64,000 nucleotides of DNA from Rhodococcus sp. AW25M09 (GCF_000333955.1 NZ_CAPS01000116.1:1-64000); one strand, 5' to 3'; shown: positions 33,227-43,344, counted from the first letter of the stretch. Notes: a model not told the origin generated them from the sequence alone. Numbers and translations are program-made.

Positions 33227-33817
33227 GTGAGCGATCATCTGCCCGACCGAGATCGAAGCCGAGTGCGCGCCGCCGATGCCGACAGGAATCTCGTCGCACA
33301 GTTGCTCAGCGATGCGTGCGCCAACGGCCAACTCACCGTGAGCGAGTTCGACGAACGCACCGCAGCGGTCTACCAGGCGAAGACCTACGGCGAGCTCGAT
33401 CTGCTGACCGGAGATCTGGTGCTGTCCCCGCCTCCCGCCGGCGCACCCTCCGGCGGTTCCTCCCACGACCGCGTCATCGCGATCATGAGCGGTGCAGTCC
33501 GCAAAGGAGAGTGGACCGCCGCCGCGCGCATCGATGCCGTCGCGTTCTGGGGAGGCATCGAACTCGACCTGCGCCGGGCGTCGTTCAGCGCCGAAGAAAC
33601 CACCGTCAACTGCGTTGCGATCATGGGCGGCATCGAGGTCACCGTGCCACCCGGGGTGAGCGTCGAAGTCCGCGGCATGGGCATCATGGGCGGCTTCGAA
33701 CACGTCAGTGCGGCCCACCCCGGCGCGCCGCGCGTGGTCATCACCGGCTTCGCCTTCTGGGGCGGCGTCAGCGTCGACATCAAGCCGGCCGGTAAGGGAT
33801 CCAGGCTCGACAAATGA
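33227..33817 (+). CDS. DUF1707 and LiaF-like C-terminal domain protein
   Basis: 196 residues. An N-terminal DUF1707 (SHOCT-like) segment RAADADRNLVAQLLSDACANGQLTVSEFDERTAAVYQAKTY is split here into its parts: RAADADRN, SDACANGQLTVSEFDER and YQAKTYGEL. The C-terminal half is a repeated beta-strand domain with FWGGIELDL, IMGGIEVTVPPG, IMGGFEHV and FWGGVSVDI, as in LiaF-like cell-wall-active antibiotic response proteins. No transmembrane helix. The role in envelope stress is inferred from the family. GTG 33227 has AGGGT at 10 bases. Convergent with the VWA gene, one base between stops. Confidence 0.85.
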   Translation: MSDHLPDRDRSRVRAADADRNLVAQLLSDACANGQLTVSEFDERTAAVYQAKTYGELDLLTGDLVLSPPPAGAPSGGSSHDRVIAIMSGAVRKGEWTAAARIDAVAFWGGIELDLRRASFSAEETTVNCVAIMGGIEVTVPPGVSVEVRGMGIMGGFEHVSAAHPGAPRVVITGFAFWGGVSVDIKPAGKGSRLDK

Positions 33818-33818
33818 A

Positions 33819-35765
33819 CTACGCTCTCCGACGCTTGAGGTAGTCGCTCACCACCGCAGCACCGAGCCCGTCCAGATCCGGCGCGATGACCCGTCCGCCC
33901 ACTCGCTCGGCCATCTTGTCGACAACCCTGGCCAGTCCCGGATCGTCGCCGAGTCGGAAGATCGTCACCTGCGCACCGAGTTTGGCGACGGTATCGAGCT
34001 CACGCACCGTCAATCCCAGTGTCTTCGACGACGGCGGATAGTCGAAGTACGCGTGACCGTCCGGTTCCAGATGTGCCGTCGGCTCACCGTCGGTGACGAT
34101 CAGCACCACCGGCTGCGCATTGGGGTGACGGCGTAGATGGCGTACCGCGAGCATCAGCGCGTGGTGCAGATTCGTGCCCTGATCGTAGGCACCGTCCAAC
34201 CCGGCGAGCTCCGACGCCGTCAACGTCTGTGCGTGCCTGCCGAACCCGATGAGCTGTAGATCGTCTCCACGGAACCGGGTGCTCACCAGGTGATTGAGTG
34301 CCAGTGCTGTGCGCTTCATCGGCACCCAGCGGCCGTCCATCACCATCGAGAACGACGTATCGACCAACAGCGCCACGGCAGCCTGCGTGCGCGTCTCGGT
34401 CTCGCTGATCTCGACGTCGGTCACCTGCAGCTGCACCGGGAAGCCCGATCCTGTTGCCGCCGATCGCAAGACCGCATTGTTGACCGTGCGTGTCACGTCC
34501 CATGGTTCGGTGTCACCGAACTCCCAGGCCCGCGATGCTCCGGTGGGCTCCCCCATCGCGCCGGCCTTGCGGGTGTCCCGCTCGCCGCCGCGTCGAGACA
34601 GCGTGCCTGCCACGTCCTTCAACGCAGACTGCCCCAGCTGACGCATCGCCTTCGGAGACAGACGCCATTGACCGTCGGCACCCTTGTCCATGAAACCCTG
34701 CTGCTGCAGTGCTTTCTCGAGTTCCGAGAGCATCCGCGCATCCGCCGCAGCCTCCGGCCCGAGTTGCTTCAGCAGCGCATCGGCGTCGATATCGTCCAGC
34801 GCGGCCCCGTTGTACTGCTGCGAGAGTTGGTTTCCCAGGTTCTCCAGATCGGCGATGTCCTGAAGCGCGCCGGTACCGTCGCCCAGACCCATTCCGTTCT
34901 CGCCCCGGAAGTTCTGCGAGCCGTCCCAGTCCTCACCGGGCCGGGCCTGTTGCAGATTCTGATCGAGTTGATCGAGCTGGTTCAACAGGTTCGAGTCACC
35001 GAAGGCCTGCTGCGCCAACGCATCCAACTCGGCCCGCTGCTCGGGTGTCAACGAATTACGCAACCTTTGCGCCGCCGCAGCCCGCTGAGCGAGCGAATCC
35101 AACAGCTCGTCGACGTTCGATGGGTTTTCCGGGAAATGCTCGCCGTGCTTGTTCATGAACTCGGCGAACTGCTCGTCGGTGTCCTCGCCCTTGTTGTGCG
35201 CGTCGAGCAACTCGTTGAGATCCTTCAGCATCTCGCTGATGGCCTGGCGATCCTCTTCGGTGGCACCTTCGAGGGCCTGCTTCATACCCGCGAAACGCTG
35301 GTCGAGCATCTCGCGTCCGAGCAGGTCCTTGATCTTCTCGTAGTTCTCCCGCCCCTCCGAGGAGCGCCAGTCGTAGTCCGAAAGCTCCTGTACCGCTTGC
35401 GCTGTGGACGGCGACAGATCACCGATCTGCATTTCCTGGAACCGCGCATCGTCGTCGAGGGCACGCGCCAATGCCTTGCGCTCCTCGAGCACGGCCTTGT
35501 CGAGCAACTCTCGCACTTCCTGCAGAGTGCCGTCGAGGTTGTTCTTCTTCAACAGATCTCGGCGACGCTTGGCTGCCTGCGCGGCCAGGTCGTCGAGCCC
35601 GCGCATGTTCTTCGTCCCGCGCCGCAGCATCTCCTGCAGCGCCCGACGCGGTGACGCACCCTCGAGCACGTCCTCACCGATGGCATCGAGCGCCTCCCGC
35701 AGATCCACCGGCGGCGCAAGGGGATCCGGCCCGTCGTGATACCGCCCGTATCTGGAACGACGCAT
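33819..35765 (-). CDS. VWA domain protein (MoxR-VWA pair, rv0959-like)
   Basis: 648 residues. The N-terminal 370 residues are charged and helical, with several short repeated Leu-Gln/Asp stretches (NQLDQLDQNLQQA) that may form coiled coils. A C-terminal von Willebrand A domain carries the metal-ion-dependent adhesion site DTSFSM, and TDGEPT is the third MIDAS element. Together with the preceding MoxR-type ATPase it forms a chaperone-like pair. Its start overlaps the MoxR stop by one base (TGATG). Order as in M. tuberculosis rv0958-rv0959. Confidence 0.9.
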   Translation of the reverse strand: MRRSRYGRYHDGPDPLAPPVDLREALDAIGEDVLEGASPRRALQEMLRRGTKNMRGLDDLAAQAAKRRRDLLKKNNLDGTLQEVRELLDKAVLEERKALARALDDDARFQEMQIGDLSPSTAQAVQELSDYDWRSSEGRENYEKIKDLLGREMLDQRFAGMKQALEGATEEDRQAISEMLKDLNELLDAHNKGEDTDEQFAEFMNKHGEHFPENPSNVDELLDSLAQRAAAAQRLRNSLTPEQRAELDALAQQAFGDSNLLNQLDQLDQNLQQARPGEDWDGSQNFRGENGMGLGDGTGALQDIADLENLGNQLSQQYNGAALDDIDADALLKQLGPEAAADARMLSELEKALQQQGFMDKGADGQWRLSPKAMRQLGQSALKDVAGTLSRRGGERDTRKAGAMGEPTGASRAWEFGDTEPWDVTRTVNNAVLRSAATGSGFPVQLQVTDVEISETETRTQAAVALLVDTSFSMVMDGRWVPMKRTALALNHLVSTRFRGDDLQLIGFGRHAQTLTASELAGLDGAYDQGTNLHHALMLAVRHLRRHPNAQPVVLIVTDGEPTAHLEPDGHAYFDYPPSSKTLGLTVRELDTVAKLGAQVTIFRLGDDPGLARVVDKMAERVGGRVIAPDLDGLGAAVVSDYLKRRRA

Positions 35766-37150
35766 CAGCTGTACACCGTCTGACCGTCGTCGTCGGGGTC
35801 CTTGGAGATCCGACGCGCAAGGTAGAGGCCTTCGAGAGCGAGTTCCACGGCAGCGGCCTTCTCACCGTCCGAGGTCGCGTTGAGCCGCTCGTGGATGTCG
35901 CCGATCACCTCGACGTCGGGCAGCTCGTCGAGCAAAGCCTTGGCGGTGATGCGGTCGCCGGTGACGATCGGCTCGCCCGTCTCCACCGCCGTCACCAGAG
36001 CAGCGAGGTTGATACCGCCGAGGTGAGCCCGAACGGTATCTGCGGTCGCGCGTCGCAGCATGTGCTCGAGTACTTCGACTTCGCGGCCTTCTTCGCCGGA
36101 CTCGAATTCCACCTTGCCACGCAGCACCTCGATGATGGTGCCCAGATCCACCGGCCGGGCCACCGGCTCGGCCTCACCGAGTATCGCGGCCCGGTGCACG
36201 GCTGCGGCAGCGATGGTTTCGGCCGCAGCGATCGCGAATCGAGCAGACACGCCCGAGCGCTGATCGACAGACGGCGACTCACGCAGCAGTCGGGTGAATC
36301 GAGCCAATACCTCGAGCAGATACGTGGGGACAGCGGCCTGCAGATCCGCTTCCTGCTCGATGACGGCAACCTCGTCGTCGAGCTCGAGGGGGTAGTGCGT
36401 CCTGATCTCGGCACCGAAGCGGTCCTTGAGCGGGGTGATGATGCGGCCGCGATTGGTGTAGTCCTCGGGGTTCGCACTCGCCACCAGCATGACGTCGAGC
36501 GGCAGACGCAGGGTGTAGCCACGAACCTGGATGTCGCGCTCCTCCATCACGTTCAGCAACGACACCTGGATGCGCTCGGCGAGGTCGGGGAGTTCGTTGA
36601 TCGCCACGATGCCGCGGTGGCTACGCGGGACGAGTCCGAAGTGAATGGTTTCCGGGTCGCCTAGACTGCGGCCCTCGGCCACCTTCACCGGATCGACGTC
36701 ACCGACGAGGTCGGCCACCGACGTGTCCGGAGTTGCGAGCTTCTCGGCGTACCGCTCACTGCGGTGCCGCCACTCGATGGGCAGATCGTCGCCGAGTTCC
36801 TTCGCCTTACGGATGCTGGCGGGAGTGATCGGCTCGTACGGATGCTCACCGAGCTCGGCCCCGGCGATCACCGGCACCCACTCGTCGAGCAACAGATTCA
36901 GGGTGCGCAGCAGACGCGTCTTGCCCTGCCCACGCTCACCGAGCAGAACCACGTCGTGACCGGCGAGGATCGCGCGCTCGAACTGCGGCAACACAGTGGA
37001 GCCGAATCCGAGGATCCCCGGCCACGGATCTCTGCCGTCCCGCAATGCCGCGAGCAAGTTCTCGCGCAATTCGGCCTTGATCGACCGCTGCCGATGTCCG
37101 GATGCCTTGAGTTCGCCGAGAGTGGAGATGCCAGGTTTGGTAGAGGTCAC
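35765..37150 (-). CDS. MoxR/magnesium-chelatase-type AAA+ ATPase (rv0958-like)
   Basis: 461 residues. Walker A GERGQGKT (71-78), Walker B region GIVAINELPDLAERIQVSLLNVMEE, sensor-like ASANPEDYTNRGRIITPLKDRF, and the C-terminal four-helix lid. Works with the coupled VWA protein as a MoxR-type metal-insertion or protein-remodelling chaperone (family knowledge). In M. tuberculosis purH directly adjoins this gene. Here a DUF559 gene bracketed by palindromes intervenes. Confidence 0.9.
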   Translation of the reverse strand: MTSTKPGISTLGELKASGHRQRSIKAELRENLLAALRDGRDPWPGILGFGSTVLPQFERAILAGHDVVLLGERGQGKTRLLRTLNLLLDEWVPVIAGAELGEHPYEPITPASIRKAKELGDDLPIEWRHRSERYAEKLATPDTSVADLVGDVDPVKVAEGRSLGDPETIHFGLVPRSHRGIVAINELPDLAERIQVSLLNVMEERDIQVRGYTLRLPLDVMLVASANPEDYTNRGRIITPLKDRFGAEIRTHYPLELDDEVAVIEQEADLQAAVPTYLLEVLARFTRLLRESPSVDQRSGVSARFAIAAAETIAAAAVHRAAILGEAEPVARPVDLGTIIEVLRGKVEFESGEEGREVEVLEHMLRRATADTVRAHLGGINLAALVTAVETGEPIVTGDRITAKALLDELPDVEVIGDIHERLNATSDGEKAAAVELALEGLYLARRISKDPDDDGQTVYS

Positions 37151-37206
37151 TTCTCCACGCTACGAGCGTTTGCCGATTGCTGCCATGTAGTCCCGAAGCT
37201 CGCCCC

Positions 37207-37269
37207 CGCCGAACTCGCACCTATGCCGCCTGAACTGGACAAATCGCCTGCAGAAGTGCGAGTTCGCTA
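37207..37269. repeat. 63-bp palindromic repeat, DUF559 locus copy 1
   Basis: Arms CGAACTCGCAC (37210-37220) and GTGCGAGTTCG (37256-37266). Ungapped alignment to copy 2 (38216-38278) gives 46 identities over the first 60 positions. It abuts the stop of the DUF559-type gene at the gene's 3' end. Confidence 0.85.
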
Positions 37270-38136
37270 GACCGGAGCACCCGCGGCTCGAAGCTTTGTT
37301 CCGACGCGCGCCACTACATCGTCGGGCCGCAGGCGTAATTGCTCCGAGTTGACGCGCACGATCTGCCACGTGCACTCGTGCAGATCCTCGAACCGCTCGA
37401 TGTCGCGGGTCCGCTGGCGCTCGTCGAGCCAATGATGAACACCGTCGTACTCGACGCCGACCCGCCAATGCCGCCACCCGAGATCGATGCGTCCCACGAA
37501 CCTGCCGGTGCTGTCGCGAACCTCGATCTGCGTCTCGGGCTTCGGTAAGCCCGCCCCGATCAGCAGCAGCCTGGTTCGCGTTTCTTGGGGCGACTCCGCA
37601 CCACCATCGACAACGTCGAGCGCAGCGAACAGTCGACGGATTCCCCGAGTTCCGGGTCGCCGCAACGCAAAGGCTCGCACCGTCTCTGCATCCAGTCCCG
37701 TTGCCGCCATCAACGAGTCGAGAAGAATTGCCGACTGCGGTGACGCAACCCACCGCCCGATATCGAACGCCGTGCGCACAGGTGTGGACACATCGAACCC
37801 ATCGACGATCATCACATCGCACGGGTCGAACGCGTCGTGGTGGATTCTGAGCCCGGGTAGTTGATGCGATCTACCGATTGCCAGCACGCTAGGTGGCGCG
37901 CCGGAGTCGATCCACTTCGCGCCATGGACGGCAGCGGCAGAAGCACCTGCGATGACGGCATCTTCGCCGACGCACACCGATGCAGCGAAGGCCATAGCCC
38001 GTGCATCGCGCGTGGTTCCCTTGCGAGCGTAGGTGTCGCGAAGAACCTTCTCGTAGTTGCGGCTCAGCTGATGCCTGGTCATCACGCCCGAACGCAGCGC
38101 CTCAGATCCCCGAAACGGCCCACCCTCGATCCCCAT
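37267..38136 (-). CDS. DUF559-type protein: AbiEi-like N-terminus plus Vsr-like nuclease domain
   Basis: 289 residues. N-terminal helices (GVMTRHQLSRNYEKVLRDTY) are followed by an AbiEi-like middle with AGASAAAVHGA and DVSTPVRTAFDIGRW. A C-terminal restriction-endonuclease fold follows: SPQETRTRLLLI (Glu), GRFVGRIDLGW (Asp) and VGVEYDGVHHWLDERQR, then ERFEDLHECTWQIVRV. That is the PD-(D/E)xK/Vsr arrangement of DUF559 proteins. ATG 38136 has AAGG seven bases upstream. It is homologous in layout to the protein at 60432-61442. It lies between purH and the MoxR gene, which are neighbours in M. tuberculosis, and is flanked on both sides by the same palindrome family. Function unknown: nuclease, defence or mobility. 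Confidence 0.82.
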   Translation of the reverse strand: MGIEGGPFRGSEALRSGVMTRHQLSRNYEKVLRDTYARKGTTRDARAMAFAASVCVGEDAVIAGASAAAVHGAKWIDSGAPPSVLAIGRSHQLPGLRIHHDAFDPCDVMIVDGFDVSTPVRTAFDIGRWVASPQSAILLDSLMAATGLDAETVRAFALRRPGTRGIRRLFAALDVVDGGAESPQETRTRLLLIGAGLPKPETQIEVRDSTGRFVGRIDLGWRHWRVGVEYDGVHHWLDERQRTRDIERFEDLHECTWQIVRVNSEQLRLRPDDVVARVGTKLRAAGAPV

Positions 38137-38215
38137 CGGTCAACCTTGGCAGGGCTGACGCCCACGAAACGGCCTGCACACACATCTGTGGATAGCTTCT
38201 TACTCATCCACAGAT

Positions 38216-38278
38216 CGCCGAACTCGCAGTTATGCGGCCGAAAATGGGGTAAAGGCCTACATAACTGCGAGTTCGGCG
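38216..38278. repeat. 63-bp palindromic repeat, DUF559 locus copy 2
   Basis: A perfect 19-bp stem: CGCCGAACTCGCAGTTATG (38216-38234) with 38260-38278. The inner sequence has a GGCC-N-GGCC stem. It lies directly downstream of the purH stop and upstream of the DUF559 gene, and is related to copy 1 over its whole length. Confidence 0.9.
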
Positions 38279-38284
38279 GAAGGA

Positions 38285-39835
38285 CTAGTGCGCGAAGTGT
38301 CGCGAACCCGTCAGATACAGCGTCACTCCCGCATCCTGTGCTGCGGCGATCACTTCGTTGTCGCGAACCGAACCACCAGGCTGCACAACGGCTTTGACGC
38401 CGGCATTCGTCAGTACCTGCAGTCCGTCGGGGAACGGGAAGAAAGCATCGGAGGACGCCACCGAACCCGCGACCCGATCTCCCGCGCGCTGCACTGCGAG
38501 ATGTGCAGCATCGACGCGGTTGACCTGCCCCATTCCGACGCCGACCGACGCGCCGTCGTGCGCAAGCAGAATCGCATTGGACTTCACCGCTCGCCCTGCA
38601 CGCCAGGCGAATTCGAGATCCTTCAAGGTCTGCTCGTCAGCGGGCTCACCGGCAGCGAGGGTCCAGTTGGCCGGATCGTCGCCGTCGGCGTCGAGTACGT
38701 CGCGCTGCTGCAGCAGGGTGCCGCCTGAGATCGGCTTGAGTTCGACGCCGGACGTGGGCGGCGCCTCCGCCAGCAGCACGCGAATGTTCTTCTTGCGCTG
38801 TAGCACTCCGAGTGCGCCGTCAGCGTAGGACGGCGCGATGATCACCTCGGTGAAGATCTCCGCTACCTGCTCGGCCATCTCGACGGTGACCTCGCGGTTG
38901 GCTGCGATGACGCCGCCGTACGCACTCACCGGATCGCAGGCGTGCGCTTTGCGATGGGCCTCGGCGATGTCGGCTGCCACTGCGATGCCGCACGGGTTGG
39001 CGTGCTTGATGATCGCGACCGTGGGCTCGGCATGGTCGAATGCCGCGCGCCAGGCTGCATCGGAATCGGTGAAGTTGTTGTACGACATCTCTTTACCGTG
39101 CAATTGCTGCGCCTGCGCGATGCCGGAGCCCGCAGGATCGACGTACAACGCCGCAGCCTGGTGCGGGTTCTCGCCGTAGCGAAGCACGGCCGAGCGGTCC
39201 CAGGTTCCACCGATCCACTCGGGGAACGGAGACTCGGACTCGACGAGCACGCTGCTCATCCACGTTGCAACGGCAACGTCGTACGAGGCGGTGTGCGCAA
39301 ATGCCTGCGCTGCAAGCGAAGTGCGCTCGGCGAGGGTGAATCCGCCACCGGTGACGGCCGTCACTACGTCCTCGTACCGCGCCGGGTCGACAACCACGGC
39401 AACAGAGGGGTGATTCTTGGCCGCGGCACGCACCATCGACGGGCCACCGATGTCGATCTGCTCGACGCATTCGTCCGGTGTTGCGCCGCTCGCCACCGTT
39501 TCGGTGAACGGGTACAGGTTCACCACGACGAGCTCGAACGCTTCGATGCCCAGTTCCTCGAGCTGCGAAAGATGTTCGGGCTTACGGGTATCGGCGAGCA
39601 CTCCGGCATGCACGCGCGGGTGCAGCGTCTTGACGCGACCTTCGAGGGTCTCGGGAAATCCGGTGAGGTCCTCGACCTTGGTGACCGGGATGCCGGCGTC
39701 GGCGATCTTCGCTGCGGTCGAACCGGTGGACACCAGAGCGACACCAGCACCGTGCAAGCCGGTCGCCAGTTCGATCAGTCCGGTCTTGTCGTAGACGCTG
39801 ACCAGCGCGCGACGCACTGCTTTACGTTCACTCAT
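38285..39835 (-). CDS. purH: Bifunctional AICAR formyltransferase/IMP cyclohydrolase
   Basis: 516 residues. The N-terminal MGS-like cyclohydrolase domain shows [35 protein letters not shown] and [15 protein letters not shown]. The C-terminal formyltransferase domain has [40 protein letters not shown] and [11 protein letters not shown]. It catalyses the last two steps to IMP. Its ATG overlaps the purN stop by four bases (ATGA). Confidence 0.97.
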   Translation of the reverse strand: MSERKAVRRALVSVYDKTGLIELATGLHGAGVALVSTGSTAAKIADAGIPVTKVEDLTGFPETLEGRVKTLHPRVHAGVLADTRKPEHLSQLEELGIEAFELVVVNLYPFTETVASGATPDECVEQIDIGGPSMVRAAAKNHPSVAVVVDPARYEDVVTAVTGGGFTLAERTSLAAQAFAHTASYDVAVATWMSSVLVESESPFPEWIGGTWDRSAVLRYGENPHQAAALYVDPAGSGIAQAQQLHGKEMSYNNFTDSDAAWRAAFDHAEPTVAIIKHANPCGIAVAADIAEAHRKAHACDPVSAYGGVIAANREVTVEMAEQVAEIFTEVIIAPSYADGALGVLQRKKNIRVLLAEAPPTSGVELKPISGGTLLQQRDVLDADGDDPANWTLAAGEPADEQTLKDLEFAWRAGRAVKSNAILLAHDGASVGVGMGQVNRVDAAHLAVQRAGDRVAGSVASSDAFFPFPDGLQVLTNAGVKAVVQPGGSVRDNEVIAAAQDAGVTLYLTGSRHFAH

Positions 39836-40446
39836 CGGATTATCTGAGCCTTTCGTCCATCGGAGGTGATACCTGTGGCGGCCACGGCTGCGATCACGTC
39901 GACCAGCAATCGTCGCTCGACAGTTTTGATGCGTTCGTGCAACGCGGCTTCGTCGTCGTCGTCCAGAACCGGCACGGCTTCCTGAGCCAGGATCGGGCCG
40001 GTATCGACGCCGGAGTCGACCAGATGAACCGTCGAACCGGTCAGTTTGACGCCGTGGTCGAGTGCGTCTCGCACGGCGTGCGCGCCGGGGAACGACGGCA
40101 GCAGTGCGGGGTGGGTGTTGACGATGCGTCCGGCGAAGGACTCGAGAAACCGCGCGCCGAGGATCTTCATGAAACCGGCGGTGACAACCAGATCCGGCTC
40201 GAAACCGAGAACGGCATCGGTCAGTGCGTGGTCCCAGGCCGATCGATCGGCGAAATGTTTCAGGGCGATCCGAACGTGCGGGATACCGGCCTCGTCCGCA
40301 CGGCGGACGGCATCGCAGTCTCGGTCCACTCCCACCGCAATGATGCGGGCTGGATAGTCCTGTGCTTCGGTGGCGGCGATCAGCGACTGCAGGAGCGAGC
40401 CGGTCCCCGATGCGAGGACGACGACCCGCGCGGGTGTCTCACGCAA
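39832..40446 (-). CDS. purN: Phosphoribosylglycinamide formyltransferase
   Basis: 204 residues from TTG 40446; a CTG at 40455 with AGGAG seven bases upstream would give 207 and may be the real start. Motifs: [26 protein letters not shown], and the catalytic [23 protein letters not shown], with the folate-site [16 protein letters not shown]. Transfers formyl from 10-formyl-THF to GAR. Upstream, 80 bases separate it from the end of the perM gene on the same strand; purH follows with a 4-base overlap. Confidence 0.93.
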   Translation of the reverse strand: MRETPARVVVLASGTGSLLQSLIAATEAQDYPARIIAVGVDRDCDAVRRADEAGIPHVRIALKHFADRSAWDHALTDAVLGFEPDLVVTAGFMKILGARFLESFAGRIVNTHPALLPSFPGAHAVRDALDHGVKLTGSTVHLVDSGVDTGPILAQEAVPVLDDDDEAALHERIKTVERRLLVDVIAAVAATGITSDGRKAQIIR

Positions 40447-40526
40447 GGCAGTCAGCGCACTACTCCTGAAGTATCGAGGCGGATCGTTCGAGCCAGCCGA
40501 AATCTTAGTCGCTGCGCCTCGCACAC

Positions 40527-41960
40527 CTACCGGGCAGGTCCGTCCTGCTCCCCGGGTGGGGCAACGATCTCGACGTCCAATGGTTCGTCGGTGCGTGCAT
40601 CGACGGTCGCGGCGGCCGGCTCCGCAGCCGGCTGCTCGACCGTTGCGGCCGGAAGTTCGTCCACGACCACTGCCTCGACGACTTCCTCGACCCGCTCGTC
40701 GTCTGTCTGCTCGGGATCGGCGTCGACGGCCGCTTCGGCGGCCGGCACCGGCGTCGGGGCAGCTTCCTCGAAGGCCTGCTCGGGTTCTGCTCGACGCCAC
40801 ACGACGAAGGCAGCGGAGACCGAACCGGTGACGGCCAGCCACGCGAAGGTCAGTAACCCGAAGCTCCACACCGTCACCTCGACGGTCCCGAAGGTGCCGA
40901 GATTGCCGCCCGCGGCGTATCCGAACAAGGCGGTCAGCGCTCCGGTGGCGGCCGCCACGGCCCACACAGAGGACAACGCAACCTGCGTGTCGGCGCTACG
41001 GATCGCACAGTCACGGCCGAGCAACAGACCCGCACCGATCGGTACGACGAGCATCACGGCCCAGATCGCCTGTGCCGGGCCTTCGGGAAGGACGGCCAGG
41101 ATCGGCAACGGCGGGAGTGGTCCGCCCGTCGTCGCGAACAGACTGACCGACGCGTCGCCGAATCCAGCGGTCGATCCGGTCGCCACCGCGAGCGCACCGA
41201 TCAGGACGTTGGGGAGATAGAGCACCGACATGACGGTCAGGCCGAGCATGCCGACGACACCTTGTCCGTTGTCGACCAGCGCGCCGACGGTCTCCCACGA
41301 GGCGAGTAGAGCGAGCAGCACAACGGCCGCGCCGCCGGCCACGAGGACCGAGACCGCGCGGACGAAGGGCGCGACGAGGGCACGGATCCACTGCGGCAAT
41401 CCGCGGCGGACCACCAGAGAATCCCAGCGCGCGAAGATCAAGCCCGTTCCGGATGCTGCCGCGTGCACGCCTGCGACCCAGGCGAATGCGACGAGTGCAT
41501 TGGGGCTCGACAGCCCGATGACGGCCGACGCGTCTTTGGCGACCGCCAGAGCGATGGCGGTGACGGCGAGCGGGCCGGCCATCGACGCGGCGAACACCCA
41601 CCGGACCATGCGATTGTCGGTGTCGGCTTCCACCGCGCGGTGGACCGTCCGTGCAGCGGACCAGCCGATCAGCAGAGTCGGCAGCAGCGGTGAGACGCCG
41701 AGAGTTGTACCGCCGATGCTCAGAGGTACCAGGTGCACTGCAAACCACGACGCGGCGATCGCGCCGAGTGTTCCGGTCAGATCACTGTTCACCGAGACCA
41801 GAGAGATCAGGACGAGGGTCGTGGCGATCACCACGACCAGTCCGGAGGTCTTGAACGCGACCGCGGCAAGCATCCGCGACTGATCGGGGGTCGGCCCGGT
41901 ACCGACGCGTGCCGTCCGAGCGGCTGCGCGTCGGGTGTCTCGGTTCAATAGATCGCTCAT
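40527..41960 (-). CDS. perM: Cell division protein PerM homolog (DUF6350)
   Basis: 477 residues, about ten hydrophobic segments, and an acidic Pro/Ala/Glu C-terminal tail of about 90 residues (EQAFEEAAPTPVPAAEAAVD). DUF6350 conserved sequence includes WFAVHLVPLSIGGTTLGVSPLLPTLLI, which is quoted in part here. In M. tuberculosis PerM (rv0955) stabilises FtsB and is needed for growth at low Mg2+ and for persistence. Position between purN and the rv0954-like gene agrees. ATG 41960 begins MSDLLNRDTRR; a GTG three bases earlier is also possible. Confidence 0.85.
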   Translation of the reverse strand: MSDLLNRDTRRAAARTARVGTGPTPDQSRMLAAVAFKTSGLVVVIATTLVLISLVSVNSDLTGTLGAIAASWFAVHLVPLSIGGTTLGVSPLLPTLLIGWSAARTVHRAVEADTDNRMVRWVFAASMAGPLAVTAIALAVAKDASAVIGLSSPNALVAFAWVAGVHAAASGTGLIFARWDSLVVRRGLPQWIRALVAPFVRAVSVLVAGGAAVVLLALLASWETVGALVDNGQGVVGMLGLTVMSVLYLPNVLIGALAVATGSTAGFGDASVSLFATTGGPLPPLPILAVLPEGPAQAIWAVMLVVPIGAGLLLGRDCAIRSADTQVALSSVWAVAAATGALTALFGYAAGGNLGTFGTVEVTVWSFGLLTFAWLAVTGSVSAAFVVWRRAEPEQAFEEAAPTPVPAAEAAVDADPEQTDDERVEEVVEAVVVDELPAATVEQPAAEPAAATVDARTDEPLDVEIVAPPGEQDGPAR

Positions 41961-42031
41961 CACAACGAGAGTCGCATCAACTTCGCAGCGCGCCGGTCAG
42001 GCGCGCCGCGAAGTCGATTGTGATGCCTGAA

Positions 42032-43249
42032 TCAGTCGCGTTTGTCCTCGTCGTCCGCCGGAGTGGCACCGAAAGACTGCGTGGGCGCACCGTACGGCGT
42101 CGACTGTTCGCCCGTTGTCGGTTCCGTGGACCTCGCCGGCTGCTGGCCGTATCCCGACGGCTGACCGTACTGGTACTGGCTCGGAGGGTAGGCCTGCCCG
42201 GCGCCGGGACCGCTCGGACCGGTGTACGGCGGCGGCGAGTAGCCGCCCTGCTGCGGGTTGTTCGGGGCCGGTGGGCCGCCGTACTGCGGCTGGCCGCCCG
42301 GGTAGGAATGCTGGCCCGAAGCCTGCCCGCTCGGTGTCTGACCGAAGTTGGACGGGCTGTTCGGGTTCGAAAGTCCCCCGGTGGCCTGTCCGTAGGACGG
42401 CGGATTGCTGTAGTTCTGGGACTGCGACGGCCCACCGAACGATGTCGTCGGCGCGTTGTACGGGTTCTGCTGGCCGTAGCCGGATGGTTGGTTCTGGTTG
42501 CCGAAGCCCGCAGTCTTGGGACCCGCAGGCTTGGAAGCCGGAGCCTTGACGATGCCCGCGTCGAGCAACAATGCGACCACCGCGGCGGCGGTCTGGACGA
42601 AGCCCAGCACGAGCACCAGTATCGCGCCGATACCGAGTGAGGTGGTGGTGGTGGCGAACTCGTTACCGTCACTGCTCGGCAGACTGAACGACTGGAAGAC
42701 CAGCACCAGGAAGCCCGAAAGCGTCAGGGCCGCAACCACGGCCTGGTTCCTGGCGTCCTTCTGGACGAGCGACGCGCCGGCGATCAAGCCTGCAGCGAGC
42801 AACAGCGCCACCGAGACCGCGCTACCACCGGATCCGAAGAACGTGGTGCTGAACGACGTCTGGATATTGCTCGGCAACTGCTGCGCAGAGCTGACTTCGG
42901 CGGTGACCAGATCGAGCAGTCCGAGCAGGAAGTTGACGACACCGAGACCCAGCACCACGAAGGTGAGAATCCTCGCCAGATCGAGCGACCCGCCACTCGA
43001 CGACTTCGGCTGGGGCGCGGGGCTTCCTGGTGCCGAGGTGCCCGGCACCGGAGGTCCGAAGGGATTGGACACGGACGGCTGATGGAACTGCTGCCCCTGA
43101 CCGGGCTGGCCTGGGCCCTGCGCAGTAGACAGGGGCTGATTCGGCGAGGACTGATTCGGTGAGGAAGGTGGGCCGTAGGACGGTCCACCTCCGCCGTAGC
43201 CACCAGAGTTGGAGCCCCCAGATTCAGGGCCGCCGGGCGAGTAGGTCAT
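42032..43249 (-). CDS. rv0954-like membrane antigen (DUF5336)
   Basis: 405 residues. A low-complexity Gly/Ser/Pro N-terminus (1-85) is followed by four membrane segments (about 91-235; [51 protein letters not shown]). A long cytoplasmic Pro/Gln/Tyr/Gly tail has recurrent PSYGQ and GGPP units. Matches the layout of the M. tuberculosis 34-kDa antigenic protein rv0954, which interacts with division proteins. The repeat-rich tail is probably disordered. Confidence 0.83.
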   Translation of the reverse strand: MTYSPGGPESGGSNSGGYGGGGPSYGPPSSPNQSSPNQPLSTAQGPGQPGQGQQFHQPSVSNPFGPPVPGTSAPGSPAPQPKSSSGGSLDLARILTFVVLGLGVVNFLLGLLDLVTAEVSSAQQLPSNIQTSFSTTFFGSGGSAVSVALLLAAGLIAGASLVQKDARNQAVVAALTLSGFLVLVFQSFSLPSSDGNEFATTTTSLGIGAILVLVLGFVQTAAAVVALLLDAGIVKAPASKPAGPKTAGFGNQNQPSGYGQQNPYNAPTTSFGGPSQSQNYSNPPSYGQATGGLSNPNSPSNFGQTPSGQASGQHSYPGGQPQYGGPPAPNNPQQGGYSPPPYTGPSGPGAGQAYPPSQYQYGQPSGYGQQPARSTEPTTGEQSTPYGAPTQSFGATPADDEDKRD

Positions 43250-43284
43250 CGCGTCTCCTCATCCTGATAGATACGTACCCCAGG

Positions 43285-43329
43285 TCGGTCGGGTCCTTTG
43301 TTCTCACGCTACTGCAAGGACCCGACCGA
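43285..43329. terminator. 14-bp hairpin downstream of the sfnG gene
   Basis: TCGGTCGGGTCCTT (43285-43298) pairs exactly with 43316-43329 across a 17-base loop. It lies between the sfnG stop and the next gene downstream on the same strand. Terminator function is inferred. Confidence 0.65.
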
Positions 43330-43344
43330 TCTCGGCACTCCAGG

